From assembly GCF_013377855.1 (NCBI RefSeq), contig NZ_JABXYJ010000006.1, positions 342,407 through 406,406 on the forward strand: 64,000 bases of DNA, read 5' to 3'. Of this stretch, positions 34,312 to 44,659 are shown one piece after another. Source of the DNA: Cognatundibacterium oligocarboniphilum. Its GTDB lineage: Bacteria > Pseudomonadota > Gammaproteobacteria > Burkholderiales > Burkholderiaceae_D. The position numbers and the translations under genes are program-made. Position 1 is the first letter of the stretch. Each line of letters begins with the position of its first letter. Under the pieces are notes generated by a model that saw nothing but the letters and a program-made list of their open reading frames with translations, ran no database searches and was not told the DNA's origin.

Positions 34312-34372
34312 GATAAAACCCCTTGTTTTACGTGGGCGTCAGGTCGTTTTTTTCAGGATACCCCCAACTTTT

Positions 34373-34999
34373 TCAGTTTTTTACTTCCTCATCCGTGCGC
34401 AACTGAATCGGGCTGGCCAATTGCGGGCGGCATCCCTGCACATCCCGGTAGATATCGCGGATATGCTGCATGTCTTGCTGGGTATCGCCGGACAGATCCA
34501 GATAATCCACCAGGCTGACTTCGCGTTTGCGGAAATCAAAATAAGCGCAGCCCAAAGGTACGTTCGCCGCCACGGCAATATGATAAAAACCGCTGCGCCA
34601 GTAAGGCTTCAGACTACGGCTGCCTTCCGGCGCCAACGCCATCCAGTACCAGTCCGCGGCATGCATTTTGTCAGCCAGACGGCTGATCGCGCCGGTCGAA
34701 ACGCCGCGCTCTACCGGCTCTCCACCCAGATAACGCACCAGCCGGCCAATCGTGGCGCCGGTCACACCCTCAAATAAAGACGACTTGGCAATAAAATAAA
34801 ATGGCATTCCGATTGCCAGTTTCGCCAGTACGCCGACCATGAAATCCCAGTTCGAGGTATGCGGATACACAATGATGACCCCTCTGGGGCCGGGCAATGG
34901 TTTGTAATTGACGTTCCAGCCCAGCAGACGCAACATCCGCAGCGCCCAGCGCTGTGTCATGGTCTGCATCTGCTGCTGTTGTAATTGATAATTCGACAT
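34373..34999 (-). CDS. PlsC-type glycerophosphate acyltransferase family protein
   Basis: 208 residues. The catalytic H-x4-D motif is P-H-T-S-N-W-D (H47, D52) and the substrate motif A-P-E-G-S-R is at 123-128, as in the 1-acylglycerol-3-phosphate acyltransferase superfamily. It is shorter than PlsC (about 245) and lacks an obvious N-terminal anchor. It could acylate lysophospholipids or another glycerol acceptor; the substrate cannot be read. The N-terminal Y-Q-L-Q-Q-Q-Q-M stretch is Gln-rich. Convergent with lptM. Confidence 0.85.
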   Translation of the reverse strand: MSNYQLQQQQMQTMTQRWALRMLRLLGWNVNYKPLPGPRGVIIVYPHTSNWDFMVGVLAKLAIGMPFYFIAKSSLFEGVTGATIGRLVRYLGGEPVERGVSTGAISRLADKMHAADWYWMALAPEGSRSLKPYWRSGFYHIAVAANVPLGCAYFDFRKREVSLVDYLDLSGDTQQDMQHIRDIYRDVQGCRPQLASPIQLRTDEEVKN

Positions 35000-35105
35000 G
35001 GTTGTCTCGCATCTGCTCTGATTATTTTATGGCGAGCATTATGCCGCGAAAAAAAATCAGACGCAAAGACACATGCCCGACGTCAGCCGTGCAAAAAATC
35101 CGGGT

Positions 35106-35726
35106 TCAGGATACGGCGCTGGCAGCACGCCGGCCCGACCAGCGCCACCAGAGACGCAGCGCCAGCAACACCGAAATCAGCAGGGCGAACAGTAAAGGCT
35201 GAGACAAATCATGCTTGCCCGCCTTCATCCAGTAATAATGCAGCACGCCTAGCGGAAGAATACCGTAAATCAAACGATGTACGGTCTGCCAATGCCGGCC
35301 AAGCCGCTTCATCATGCGGTTGGTACTGGTCAGAGCCAGCGGCAACAGGCAGACAAACGCAGCGAAGCCGACCGTGATAAACGGGCGCTTCAAGACGTCT
35401 TTCCACATTTCCTCAAGATCAAAAAAATGGTCGAACCATAAAAAAGTCAGGAAATGCAGGCTGGCATAAAAAAAACCGAACAATCCCAGCGTCCGGCGCA
35501 ATTGCACAATCCAGCCAACATGCAGCAAGCGGCGCAGGGGCGTGATCGCGAGCGTGATGGACAGGAAATACAAAGTCCAGTCACCGGTATTGCGCGAGAT
35601 AAATTCCAATGGATTGGCGCCGAGCCGGTCGGTCAGGGCAAAACCCAGCAGGCGTAAAAATGGGATCAGGGCGCATACAAACAAAATCTGTTTGATGCGG
35701 GTAATTTGCAGGCGGTCAGGTGTCAT
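35106..35726 (-). CDS. msrQ: Heme-binding membrane subunit MsrQ of the periplasmic Met-sulfoxide reductase
   Basis: 206 residues with about six membrane segments of the ferric-reductase-like family. Conserved His residues in the helices (L-H-V-G-W, S-L-H-F-L, R-H-W-Q-T-V-H-R-L, G-V-L-H-Y) bind heme b. MsrQ passes electrons from the quinone pool or flavin reductase to MsrP. The G-D-W-T-L loop after the first helix is typical. It starts seven bases after msrP. Confidence 0.94.
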   Translation of the reverse strand: MTPDRLQITRIKQILFVCALIPFLRLLGFALTDRLGANPLEFISRNTGDWTLYFLSITLAITPLRRLLHVGWIVQLRRTLGLFGFFYASLHFLTFLWFDHFFDLEEMWKDVLKRPFITVGFAAFVCLLPLALTSTNRMMKRLGRHWQTVHRLIYGILPLGVLHYYWMKAGKHDLSQPLLFALLISVLLALRLWWRWSGRRAASAVS

Positions 35727-35733
35727 CGCTTGT

Positions 35734-36714
35734 TCAGAAAAATTTTTTTAGATCCATGCCGCTGTAGAGCGATGCGACTTCGCTGTAACCGTTGAACATC
35801 AGGGTTTTGCGTTTACGCGTGAACAAGCCATCTTCACCAATCCGCCGTTCGCTGGCCTGCGACCAGCGCGGATGATCCACCTGAGGATTCACATTCGAAT
35901 AAAAGCCGTATTCATGCGGTGCCGCGTTATTCCAGGCGGTGCGTGGCTGATCTCTGGTCAGGCGGATACGGACAATCGATTTGGCGGATTTAAAACCGTA
36001 TTTCCACGGCACAGCAATCCGTACCGGTGCGCCGTTCTGGTTCGGCAGCACCTCGCCATACATGCCCAACGTCAGCAAGGTCAGCGGATGATTGGCTTCA
36101 TCCAACCGCAAGCCTTCGACATACGGCCAGTCCAGCACCGGGCTGTGCAGACCTGGCATCTGTTTCTTGTCGTCGAGCGTAGTGAATTCCACATAACGCG
36201 CATTGCCGGTAGGCTCGATTTTTTTCAGCAGCGCAGACAGGGAATAACCGATCCACGGAATCACCATCGACCAGCCTTCGACACAACGCAGGCGGTAGAT
36301 GCGCTCTTCGAGCGGTGCCAGTTTCAGCAGGGCATCCAGGTCCAGCGTCAGTGGCTTTTTGACTTCGCCGTCAATCGTGATCGTCCACGGACGGGTTTTC
36401 AGCGAACCTGCCGTCTGAGCCGGATCGGCCTTGTCGGTACCGAACTCGTAAAAATTGTTGTAGGTTGTGGCATCTTTGTACGCTGTTTTTTTCTCCATCA
36501 GCGCATAAGCCGGATTCATGGCGGAGACCAGTTTTTGTGCTGCGCCTGATTGTGCAAACGCTTCCCGGCTGGCCATTTCCAGCAAAGTGCCGCCCGCAAT
36601 CGAACCGACGGCAAGCTGGCGGATGAACTCCCGGCGGGATTCAAAGACAGCACGTGGAGTAATTTCGGAAGCAGGGGTCGGCGTATCGCCGTACGAGTTG
36701 ATTCTGATCAGCAT
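35734..36714 (-). CDS. msrP: Periplasmic methionine-sulfoxide reductase catalytic subunit MsrP
   Basis: 326 residues from ATG 36714, with AAGGAG seven bases before it; ten further codons upstream are open. A twin-arginine signal (S-R-R-E-F-I, R27-R28) is followed by the sulfite-oxidase-type molybdopterin domain, with the Mo-ligand Cys at C144 in L-R-C-V-E-G-W-S. It repairs oxidized methionine in envelope proteins. It forms an operon with msrQ, and a large hairpin lies in its leader. Confidence 0.95.
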   Translation of the reverse strand: MLIRINSYGDTPTPASEITPRAVFESRREFIRQLAVGSIAGGTLLEMASREAFAQSGAAQKLVSAMNPAYALMEKKTAYKDATTYNNFYEFGTDKADPAQTAGSLKTRPWTITIDGEVKKPLTLDLDALLKLAPLEERIYRLRCVEGWSMVIPWIGYSLSALLKKIEPTGNARYVEFTTLDDKKQMPGLHSPVLDWPYVEGLRLDEANHPLTLLTLGMYGEVLPNQNGAPVRIAVPWKYGFKSAKSIVRIRLTRDQPRTAWNNAAPHEYGFYSNVNPQVDHPRWSQASERRIGEDGLFTRKRKTLMFNGYSEVASLYSGMDLKKFF

Positions 36715-36739
36715 GATGGACTCCTTGTATGAAACATCA

Positions 36740-36776
36740 GCCATGTCCGTGGTCTTATTCAGACTGCGGACATGGC
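36740..36776 (-). repeat. Large hairpin in the msrP leader
   Basis: GCCATGTCCG (36740-36749) pairs perfectly with CGGACATGGC (36767-36776). Inside, after a TG/TG mismatch, GTCT pairs with AGAC. The base of the stem is 12-13 bases from the msrP Shine-Dalgarno sequence. There is no T-run, so it is not an intrinsic terminator. Confidence 0.6.
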
Positions 36777-36892
36777 GCTTAGTTTCTCATGAGTCGGAAA
36801 TTTCTGCTGACGCTTACAAAAAAGCGCAAAGAAAACATTTAAAACATCGGCTGAGGCATGGGCGTCGTCAGACAGCAGATAACAGCCAGGTC

Positions 36893-38041
36893 TTACAGCG
36901 CTCCGTAGGAATGCAGACCGGACAAAAACATATTTACACCGAGGAAAGCAAACGTGGTCACCAACAAACCCACCAGCGCCCACCAGGCGGCCACCTGTCC
37001 GCGCAGACCTTTCATCAGGCGCATGTGCAGCCAGGCAGCGTAATTCAGCCAGACGATCAGAGCCCAGGTTTCTTTCGGGTCCCACGACCAGTAACCACCC
37101 CAGGCATCGGCAGCCCACAACGCACCCAGAATGGTCGCAATCGTAAAAAAGGCAAAGCCGACGGCAATCGCTTTATACATCACATCATCCAGCACTTCCA
37201 GCGCCGGCAGACGGTCTGCCAGGTAAGCTTTGGATTTCAGCAAATACGCCAGCGCCACCATCGCTGCCAGCGCAAACGTGCCGTAGCCGATGAAATTGGC
37301 CGGTACATGGATTTTCATCCACCAACTTTGCAGGGCAGGCACCAGCGGCTGAATTTCTGCGGCATCGCGGCTGACGGTGTACCACAGCAAAAAGCCAACC
37401 GCTGCCGAGATCACCAGCAACACAAATGCCCCGAGCTGACGCGTGGCATATTGCTGCTCGTAGTACAAGTAAAACAGGGCAGTAATCAGCGAAAACAGGA
37501 TAAAGACTTCATACAGATTGGAAACCGGAATATGACCAATGTCTGCACCAACCAGATACGACTCATACCAGCGCACCAGCATGCCGGTAAAACCCATCAC
37601 CACCGCAGCCCAGCACAATACCGAGCCGACCGAAGCGCCAAAGTCGGAGCGGGTTATCAGCCCTCCCCAGTAAAACAGGGTGGATAAAAAAAACAGGGTA
37701 CTCATCCACAAAATGGCGGACTGGCTCGACAGCAGATACTTCAGTAAAAATTTCTGGTTACCCGTTTCGAGATTGCCGCCATACAGGTAAATGGTCGATA
37801 AACTCAGCACGGCCAACAGCAGCATCAGCGGCCTTACCGGTTTCCAGTGCCATCCCAGCCAGGCAAATACAGGCGCTGCCAGCAGCAGGATAGCTTTTTC
37901 GTAACCATCCATGTAAGCACCGAAACGATTCAGGGCAAACAGCGACGCCAGACTGAGCGCAAAGGCATACAGCCAGTCCAGAATCTCCAAGCGTTTGAAA
38001 AAACCCTGATAGGGTGTGTAATGTTGTGTAATTTCCATCAT
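36893..38041 (-). CDS. ccsB: Cytochrome c biogenesis protein CcsB (CcsA/ResC-type heme handler)
   Basis: 382 residues with about eight membrane segments and the tryptophan-rich heme-binding WWD motif G-G-Y-W-S-W-D-P-K-E-T-W near the C-terminus, plus conserved His residues. With Ccs1/ResB it forms the system II synthase that attaches heme to CxxCH of periplasmic cytochromes. Two adjacent ATG codons (38041, 38038) follow GAGG; the second has the better spacing. It lies 74 bases after ccs1. Confidence 0.93.
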   Translation of the reverse strand: MMEITQHYTPYQGFFKRLEILDWLYAFALSLASLFALNRFGAYMDGYEKAILLLAAPVFAWLGWHWKPVRPLMLLLAVLSLSTIYLYGGNLETGNQKFLLKYLLSSQSAILWMSTLFFLSTLFYWGGLITRSDFGASVGSVLCWAAVVMGFTGMLVRWYESYLVGADIGHIPVSNLYEVFILFSLITALFYLYYEQQYATRQLGAFVLLVISAAVGFLLWYTVSRDAAEIQPLVPALQSWWMKIHVPANFIGYGTFALAAMVALAYLLKSKAYLADRLPALEVLDDVMYKAIAVGFAFFTIATILGALWAADAWGGYWSWDPKETWALIVWLNYAAWLHMRLMKGLRGQVAAWWALVGLLVTTFAFLGVNMFLSGLHSYGAL

Positions 38042-38115
38042 GATTCCTCAATCCCGTCGCAGCCACCGTGCCGCATGCAGTGTAGCCGATACCGGGTCAG
38101 CATGTTGCCCTGTTT

Positions 38116-40269
38116 CTAACTTGCCGCTCCGGACTGCGCGATATGCGTCAGCTCGGTGCTCAACTGCGTAAATTCTTTTTCAAAATCCAGCGTTTTTCTC
38201 TGCGAACTCAGCGCCATCAGTATAGCGGTCCCCGCGCCATCATCCTTGAGCCAGATCCAACAGCGCCGTTCCCGGATATAGAACATAGCAAACACGCCGA
38301 GCACCAGGAACAGGCAACCCAGATACACGACATTTTTTCCGGGAGAACGCGTTACCTGCAGCACAGAGGCTTTGACTTCTTCAAACTGCCGGAGTTGCAG
38401 ATAGACCGGCGCGCCATAAAAAAAGGCATCCGACATCGCCGTTGTCGCCAGTTGCAGGAAATGCGCATGCTTTTCAGTCAGCTCCAGCGGCGGCAACTGT
38501 TCCTTTTCACGCGCCAGCATCCATAAATCCCACAGGCTGCCATTCAGAATCTTCATGAACACATCGGCAGCCTTACCCTGCTCGGCTGCCGGAATCTGTT
38601 CCAGAAAACGAGAGATCGCCACGAACCCGGCCTGCTGGTGATCGCCGGCAAAGATGGTGAGGCTTTTCCGGGCGGACTCTGCCAGTTGCGACTGCAGCTG
38701 TTGTGCATTCGCCATGCTGGCAGGCAAAGCGCGGCGGGCATAACGGGTCGCTGCCTGCTCACGCAGCAGCGGGTCGCTCATCGCGGCGCGCAAGCGCATC
38801 CATTCGACGACTGAATCATTGTCATCCGCCGGAATCCGCAAATAACGGAAACTGTCTGCCGGAGAATCCCTGGTTCCGGCAAGGAACATGTAATCGCCGT
38901 CCACCAGTACCGGTTGCATGTAATTGTTGAATTCCCTGGCCTGCCCAGTCTTGTCACGTAACTTATACTGCACGCTGGGACCGACATTTTTGAGGTCTTT
39001 ATTATTCGCATTTTTAGCAGCAGACCCCAGGTGCCGGTTCAGATCGGCGCTGAATTTTTCATTGAAGGTCTTGTTAGCATCCACTGCACGCACATCGGAG
39101 CCGTTACGCGCCATGTTTTCGACATTAAACGGACGGAAACCCGACCATTCAATCGTGTATTCATTGTCGCCGGCCATTGCGGCCAATGGTGTGCTGCCGC
39201 CCACTTCCGCTTTCAGCGGGAAAGTCTGGAGACTATTGCCGCGCATCGGATATCCCGCCAGCTGCAGACGGCTGCCGCCATCCTCAAAACTCGACTGATA
39301 AACGGCAATACCTTTATAAATCAGCGGTTGATTGACCTTGATGGTCGAGGAAAACATTTTCCCCGTTTCATGGTCAGTGACTTCCACATCGCTGGCAAAC
39401 AGCTTCGGCATGCCGCTGCTGTAAAAATCGATGGTGAATTTCTTGAGCCGGATGGTGAACGGCAGATCCTGAATCAGCACGCCGGTCTGTTGCGGAATAA
39501 TCGCTGTGTTGCTGCTGGCGCCTTCCGGAATCATGGTATTACCGCGAAATGCAGGATTCGACAATGGCAGGCGATGCTGCTGAGGAATTTTCGCGATGAT
39601 GCCATTGCCGTCAAACGGAACTTTGCCCATGAACCACATTTGAAACCGTATCGGCAAATCAGAGTCGATCAAACCGCCGACGCAAATAATCACGATGGCT
39701 GCGTGCGCAAAGATATAGCCCCATTTGTTACCAGCGCCTTTTTTGGCGACGAGCAGCGTGGCACCGTCCTTGTCCACCGTTTTCCACTGATAACCGGTAC
39801 GGTTCAGATGATGACCGATCGCCGCGAGCAGGGAGGAGCGTGTCACCGTGCTGTGCCATTCCGCCTTATGGCCGAAATTTCGCAGCGACTGTTCACGCAC
39901 ATGCTCGCGCCAGCTACGCATGTCCTTCAACATTTTTGGTGTATTGCGAATCAGGCAAAGGCTGGTGGACAACACCAGAAACCCCATAATCAGCAAAAAC
40001 CACCATGCCGAATACACCGTGTACAGGCTGAAGCGATTGAAAATTTCAAACCAGAACGGCCCGAACTGATTCACATAATTCGGCATCGGCTCATTTTGCT
40101 TCAGTACGGTTCCGATCACGGAAGCAATCGCAATCAGAGTCAGCAAACTGATGGCAAAGCGCATCGACGATAACAGCTCCACTGCGTCGGCCAGCCAGGT
40201 GCGGCGTGTACTGAGCTGGATGCCACGCGTATCTGTCACCGCTTCATTTTGGTCTGTCTTGTATTCCAT
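38116..40269 (-). CDS. resB: Cytochrome c biogenesis protein Ccs1/ResB
   Basis: 717 residues from ATG 40269; GTG at 40311 is an alternative and neither has a clear ribosome site. Three helices near the N-terminus (L-L-S-S-M-R-F-A-I-S-L-L-T-L-I is the usual first one) precede a large periplasmic domain, and a last helix lies near 665 (V-V-Y-L-G-C-L-F-L-V-L-G). It delivers and ligates heme with CcsB. Upstream lies cytochrome c4, a likely substrate of this machinery. Confidence 0.93.
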   Translation of the reverse strand: MEYKTDQNEAVTDTRGIQLSTRRTWLADAVELLSSMRFAISLLTLIAIASVIGTVLKQNEPMPNYVNQFGPFWFEIFNRFSLYTVYSAWWFLLIMGFLVLSTSLCLIRNTPKMLKDMRSWREHVREQSLRNFGHKAEWHSTVTRSSLLAAIGHHLNRTGYQWKTVDKDGATLLVAKKGAGNKWGYIFAHAAIVIICVGGLIDSDLPIRFQMWFMGKVPFDGNGIIAKIPQQHRLPLSNPAFRGNTMIPEGASSNTAIIPQQTGVLIQDLPFTIRLKKFTIDFYSSGMPKLFASDVEVTDHETGKMFSSTIKVNQPLIYKGIAVYQSSFEDGGSRLQLAGYPMRGNSLQTFPLKAEVGGSTPLAAMAGDNEYTIEWSGFRPFNVENMARNGSDVRAVDANKTFNEKFSADLNRHLGSAAKNANNKDLKNVGPSVQYKLRDKTGQAREFNNYMQPVLVDGDYMFLAGTRDSPADSFRYLRIPADDNDSVVEWMRLRAAMSDPLLREQAATRYARRALPASMANAQQLQSQLAESARKSLTIFAGDHQQAGFVAISRFLEQIPAAEQGKAADVFMKILNGSLWDLWMLAREKEQLPPLELTEKHAHFLQLATTAMSDAFFYGAPVYLQLRQFEEVKASVLQVTRSPGKNVVYLGCLFLVLGVFAMFYIRERRCWIWLKDDGAGTAILMALSSQRKTLDFEKEFTQLSTELTHIAQSGAAS

Positions 40270-40392
40270 ACTATCTTGAAAAATCTCTGGATTGACGCAA
40301 GTTTGCTCCACTCAGGCGATATGCTGCAAATAGCACAACCTGTGCAATAAGCTGCGACAACAACACCAAAATGTGCGCCAGCCCTGAATCTG

Positions 40393-40424
40393 AAAAAAAG
40401 GGGATGGCATTACGCCACCCCCTC
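40393..40424 (-). terminator. Intrinsic terminator after cytochrome c4
   Basis: On the minus strand a G-rich arm and C-rich arm (GGGTGGCG with TGCCATCCC, in 40400-40422) form a stem followed by seven T. It separates cytochrome c4 from the ccs genes. Confidence 0.85.
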
Positions 40425-40448
40425 CCTGTTTTTACAACTGCGTCGGAA

Positions 40449-41117
40449 TTACTTCAGGCCAGCCACGTAATCAGCCACTGCCTTCATTTCGTCGTCAGAC
40501 ATTTTCTTGGAAATAGTGACCATCTGGGCGCTGTTTTTACGTGCACCGGTACGGAAATTGGTCAGCTGGGCAATCGTGTAATCCTGGTGCTGGCCGGCGA
40601 TGCGCGGGAACTGGGCAGGAATGCCTGCGCCATTCGGACTGTGGCAGCCGGCGCAGGCCGGAACATTCTTTTCTGCGATACCACCGCGGTAAATCTGCTT
40701 GCCAAGTTCAACGATGTCTTTATTTTTCGCAGCACCTGGCTTGGACTGTTGCGCAGACAGATAGGCTGCGAGGTTTTTCATGTCTTCCGGTGTCATTGCC
40801 TTGGCGAAGGTTGTCATGACAGGATTGTTGCGGTCTGCGCCAGTAAAGTCCTGAAGTTGCTTGGTAATGTAAGCCTCGTGCTGTGCTGACAGTTTAGGAT
40901 TTACCGTGATGGTCGAGTTACCGGCAGCGCCGTGGCAGGAAGCGCAGGCAACAATACCGCGTGCCGCGTCACCGTTGGTGAACAAAGCTTCGCCTTTTGC
41001 AGGATCGGCCTTTGCAGTTTTGGCTGGCTCGTTAGCGTATGCGGCGGAAGCAATCGCTGAAACAGCAAGAACAGCGACGTGGAGGGACTTCAAACATGGT
41101 AAGAAAGCACGGTTCAT
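40449..41117 (-). CDS. Diheme cytochrome c4
   Basis: 222 residues. A signal peptide (about 1-28, A-S-A-A-Y-A) is followed by two class I cytochrome c domains with heme motifs C-A-S-C-H (58-62) and C-A-G-C-H (155-159), and axial Met candidates in V-M-T-T-F and Q-M-V-T-I. It carries electrons in the periplasm to terminal oxidases. It stands next to the ccs genes that mature it and is divergent from engB. A terminator follows. Confidence 0.95.
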   Translation of the reverse strand: MNRAFLPCLKSLHVAVLAVSAIASAAYANEPAKTAKADPAKGEALFTNGDAARGIVACASCHGAAGNSTITVNPKLSAQHEAYITKQLQDFTGADRNNPVMTTFAKAMTPEDMKNLAAYLSAQQSKPGAAKNKDIVELGKQIYRGGIAEKNVPACAGCHSPNGAGIPAQFPRIAGQHQDYTIAQLTNFRTGARKNSAQMVTISKKMSDDEMKAVADYVAGLK

Positions 41118-41317
41118 TCAAACACCCTGAGACTAAATAAGAGAAATCTGTCCTGATGGCGACACATTGCTGCCTGGTCCGTACGCATCAGCCGATGAAA
41201 CCTTCCTGCAAAGGAAAGGACTTGCTTGTTGCTGCCCATTACCTAACCCCTTATTGTACAATAGCTTTCAGGCGTTTTTACCGCTGACTGTTGCATTTTT
41301 CAATTTTTCCTTTCCCT

Positions 41318-42049
41318 ATGTCTATCCTTTGGCAAGCCCGCTTTTTTACCACGGTAAATCACTTACGTGATCTGCCGCGTACCCATGTGCCGGAAATTGC
41401 CTTCGCCGGCCGTTCTAACGCCGGAAAATCAACCGCTATTAATACACTATGCAATCAGAAGAAGCTTTGTTTTGCATCAAAAACGCCTGGTCGCACCCAG
41501 CACATTAATTTTTTCTCGATCGGCGGCGCGCACGTCGGCCAGCATCGGAAAGACGAAACCCGCGTTGACGAAATTCGCGCCCTGCTGGTTGATTTGCCTG
41601 GCTATGGCTACGCTGAAGTACCTGGTGTTGCCAAAGATCACTGGAACCAGTTGCTCGGCGCCTATGTACAGCGCCGCACCCAGCTCGCAGCGCTGGTGCT
41701 GGTGATGGATGCACGACGCCCGTTCACCGATCTGGACCGGCAGATGCTCGAATGGTTTGCGCCATCCGGCAAACCAGTGCACTGCATCCTGACTAAAGCA
41801 GACAAGCTGAACCGCAATGAATCCGCCAATGCTTTGCGCCAGGCCAAAGCCGTGCTGGCCGAATACAGCGATGATGAAGGTCCGCTGTTTCCGTACAGCG
41901 TACAGCTGTTTTCTGCCCTGAAGCGCACCGGTATAGAAGAAGCCGATACCAGGGTCCAGCAACTGGTGGGGCTCGATCAGCCGCTGCCGGTCACTCCGGA
42001 AGCATCTGGTTCGCCGGATCACGGAGAAGATATGGTGGTACCGGAATAA
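41318..42049 (+). CDS. engB: Ribosome biogenesis GTPase EngB/YsxC
   Basis: 243 residues from ATG 41318; nine further codons are open upstream. G1 G-R-S-N-A-G-K-S is at 31-38, G3 D-L-P-G-Y-G, G4 T-K-A-D. It assists large-subunit assembly. The region between G1 and G3 contains an insert ([16 protein letters not shown]) also common in beta-proteobacterial members, and the C-terminal tail after G5 is acidic and Pro-rich. TACAAT at 41257-41262 is a good -10 upstream. No plus-strand terminator follows. Confidence 0.95.
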   Translation: MSILWQARFFTTVNHLRDLPRTHVPEIAFAGRSNAGKSTAINTLCNQKKLCFASKTPGRTQHINFFSIGGAHVGQHRKDETRVDEIRALLVDLPGYGYAEVPGVAKDHWNQLLGAYVQRRTQLAALVLVMDARRPFTDLDRQMLEWFAPSGKPVHCILTKADKLNRNESANALRQAKAVLAEYSDDEGPLFPYSVQLFSALKRTGIEEADTRVQQLVGLDQPLPVTPEASGSPDHGEDMVVPE

Positions 42050-42130
42050 AAAGCCCCCGGCCGGTCAGCCGGGGGAAATAACAACCGTTCGAATAGGGAC
42101 GAACGGTGCCCGCTCAGGGAGGAGAAGCGG
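42048..42130 (-). ncRNA. Candidate small RNA, three hairpins with intrinsic terminator
   Basis: Read on the minus strand there are three stems in a row. First, CCGCT/AGCGG (42130-42110) has a pyrimidine-rich loop with UCUCCUCCC, complementary to Shine-Dalgarno sequences. Second, ACCGTTCG/CGAACGGT (42107-42084) has loop TCCCTATT. Third, CCCCCGG/CCGGGGG (42075-42054) is followed by CTTTTT. The last is a Rho-independent terminator in minus orientation. Both neighbours (engB, hemB) are on plus, so it must end a minus-strand transcript. No clear promoter was identified: TTGAGA at 42206-42201 could be a -35, but the -10 is poor. The 5' end is therefore unknown. Confidence 0.5.
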
Positions 42131-42179
42131 TAGGCTCGGAGATCATTCCTTACCTGTGCTTTAAGATGTGCCTACTTAA

Positions 42180-43229
<1,050 letters not shown>

Positions 43230-43268
43230 TTTCGGCTCAATTCCAGCTTAAATCCGGCGCAGTCCGGT

Positions 43269-43308
43269 GTTCCGGTCAGTCGCTGCCTGCTTATGGCCTG
43301 ACCGGAAC
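43269..43308 (+). repeat. 11-bp perfect inverted repeat in the hemB-corA spacer
   Basis: GTTCCGGTCAG (43269-43279) is repeated inverted as CTGACCGGAAC (43298-43308) with an 18-base loop, 40 bases after hemB. There is no T-run on plus (GATCACG). The stem is strong enough to act as a factor-assisted terminator or 3' stabilizer. Confidence 0.5.
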
Positions 43309-43459
43309 GATCACGCTCACTTATCATTGCGTTTTTCACCACACCCTTCACTTCACCGACATTTTTCCGTCAGGGTTTTACGCGCCAGCAGACAATGCCT
43401 CTGCCACGGCAATCAATGCGTTACACTGCTATGCATCATGATTTTCCACGACAGCACGC

Positions 43460-44578
43460 ATGGATATTTTTCACATTACCGATCATCAGGTGCTGCTTAA
43501 TCCGGCAACCAGCCAGCAAGCGCAGGCCACGTTTCTCTGGCTCAACACCACGCATGATGACGTGGGTGCGAATCCGGAAGCATGGCGCGCGGAAGTCGAA
43601 CGCATTACCGGCATTCATCTTTACGATCTGCATCTGGCCGATGCACTCAACCTGAGCCATCCTTCGTATTTCGACAACGCGCATGATTATGAAATGCTGG
43701 TATTCCGCAAACTGGCGCTCAATGGTGAAACAAGCGTCGCCCCGGAAAACGCGGAACAGCAAAAACGAAAAATCCCGGCAGCGCTAAATAAGCTGGTGAC
43801 CCAGCCGGTTGCCTTTTTCCTGCTGGACAACGCACTGATCACGGTCCGCGATGCGAAAAGCCGCACCATCGAAACGGCGCGTCAGAAGTTATTGCACCAC
43901 CGCCAGAAGGCCGAATCCAGTCCGCATGCGGGCAGCAGATTGCCGGCCTCGCCGGCAGACCTGATGCTGCGTCTGCTCAATGCCATGGTGGATCAGTATC
44001 TGGAACTGCGTCAACCGTTAACGCAGCAACTGGATCGCTGGCAACATGCACTGCTGGACCCGCGCCGCCCGTTCAACAACTGGATGGCATTGCTCGATTC
44101 GCGTCTCGAATTACGCAAGCTCGATAACCTGTGTGAGGAGCAGCACGATGCGCTGCAGGAATTGCGCGATCATATCGTGGATACCCACGACGGCAGCAAC
44201 GACGATCACGGCCGCGCCAAAGACTTGCTGCTGGTGCGGACGAATGATGTGATGGAACATATCAGCCGGGTTCTGAACCATGCGCGGCGGCTGGAAGCTG
44301 CGCTGGAGTCCGCAGTGCAGATTCATTTTTCGGCCATGGCGCACAGAACCAGCGAAATCATGCGCACCCTCACGGTCATCACCGCCTTGTTCATGCCGCT
44401 GACGCTGATCACCGGCATCTTCGGCATGAACTTTGAGATCATGCCACTGCTGAAGCACCCGGCCGGCTTCTGGATCGCTATGGGCAGCATGGCTATCATC
44501 GTCCTGCTTCTCTTGATTTACTTCCGCAGCCAACGCTATCTGGAAGACCGGGCACGTAAGCGATATTCACAAAAATAG
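43460..44578 (+). CDS. corA: CorA-family magnesium/divalent cation transporter
   Basis: 372 residues. A long cytoplasmic alpha/beta and helical part is followed by two C-terminal membrane helices (about 305-327 and 338-358). The selectivity motif G-M-N-F between them is preserved (I-F-G-M-N-F-E-I-M-P). The second helix leads to a basic C-terminus (R-S-Q-R-Y-L-E-D-R-A-R-K-R). It forms a pentameric Mg2+ channel. The N-terminal domain is more divergent than in classical CorA, so Co2+ or Zn2+ transport by the ZntB branch cannot be excluded. Confidence 0.87.
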   Translation: MDIFHITDHQVLLNPATSQQAQATFLWLNTTHDDVGANPEAWRAEVERITGIHLYDLHLADALNLSHPSYFDNAHDYEMLVFRKLALNGETSVAPENAEQQKRKIPAALNKLVTQPVAFFLLDNALITVRDAKSRTIETARQKLLHHRQKAESSPHAGSRLPASPADLMLRLLNAMVDQYLELRQPLTQQLDRWQHALLDPRRPFNNWMALLDSRLELRKLDNLCEEQHDALQELRDHIVDTHDGSNDDHGRAKDLLLVRTNDVMEHISRVLNHARRLEAALESAVQIHFSAMAHRTSEIMRTLTVITALFMPLTLITGIFGMNFEIMPLLKHPAGFWIAMGSMAIIVLLLLIYFRSQRYLEDRARKRYSQK

Positions 44579-44659
44579 GGAGTATCAATAAAAAGCAGGC
44601 TATCCTCCAGGTAATGCTTGGACTTTCACAGATACTCTCCCCAGTATATTTTGACGCTA

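Noticed and set aside
36518..37687. 389-codon plus-strand open frame opposite msrP-ccsB
   Set aside because: Antisense to two confidently identified genes; low-complexity Gln/His/Arg composition, no ribosome site.
39031..40173. 380-codon plus-strand open frame opposite resB
   Set aside because: Mirror frame of resB; composition biased to His/Arg/Gln and no recognisable motif.
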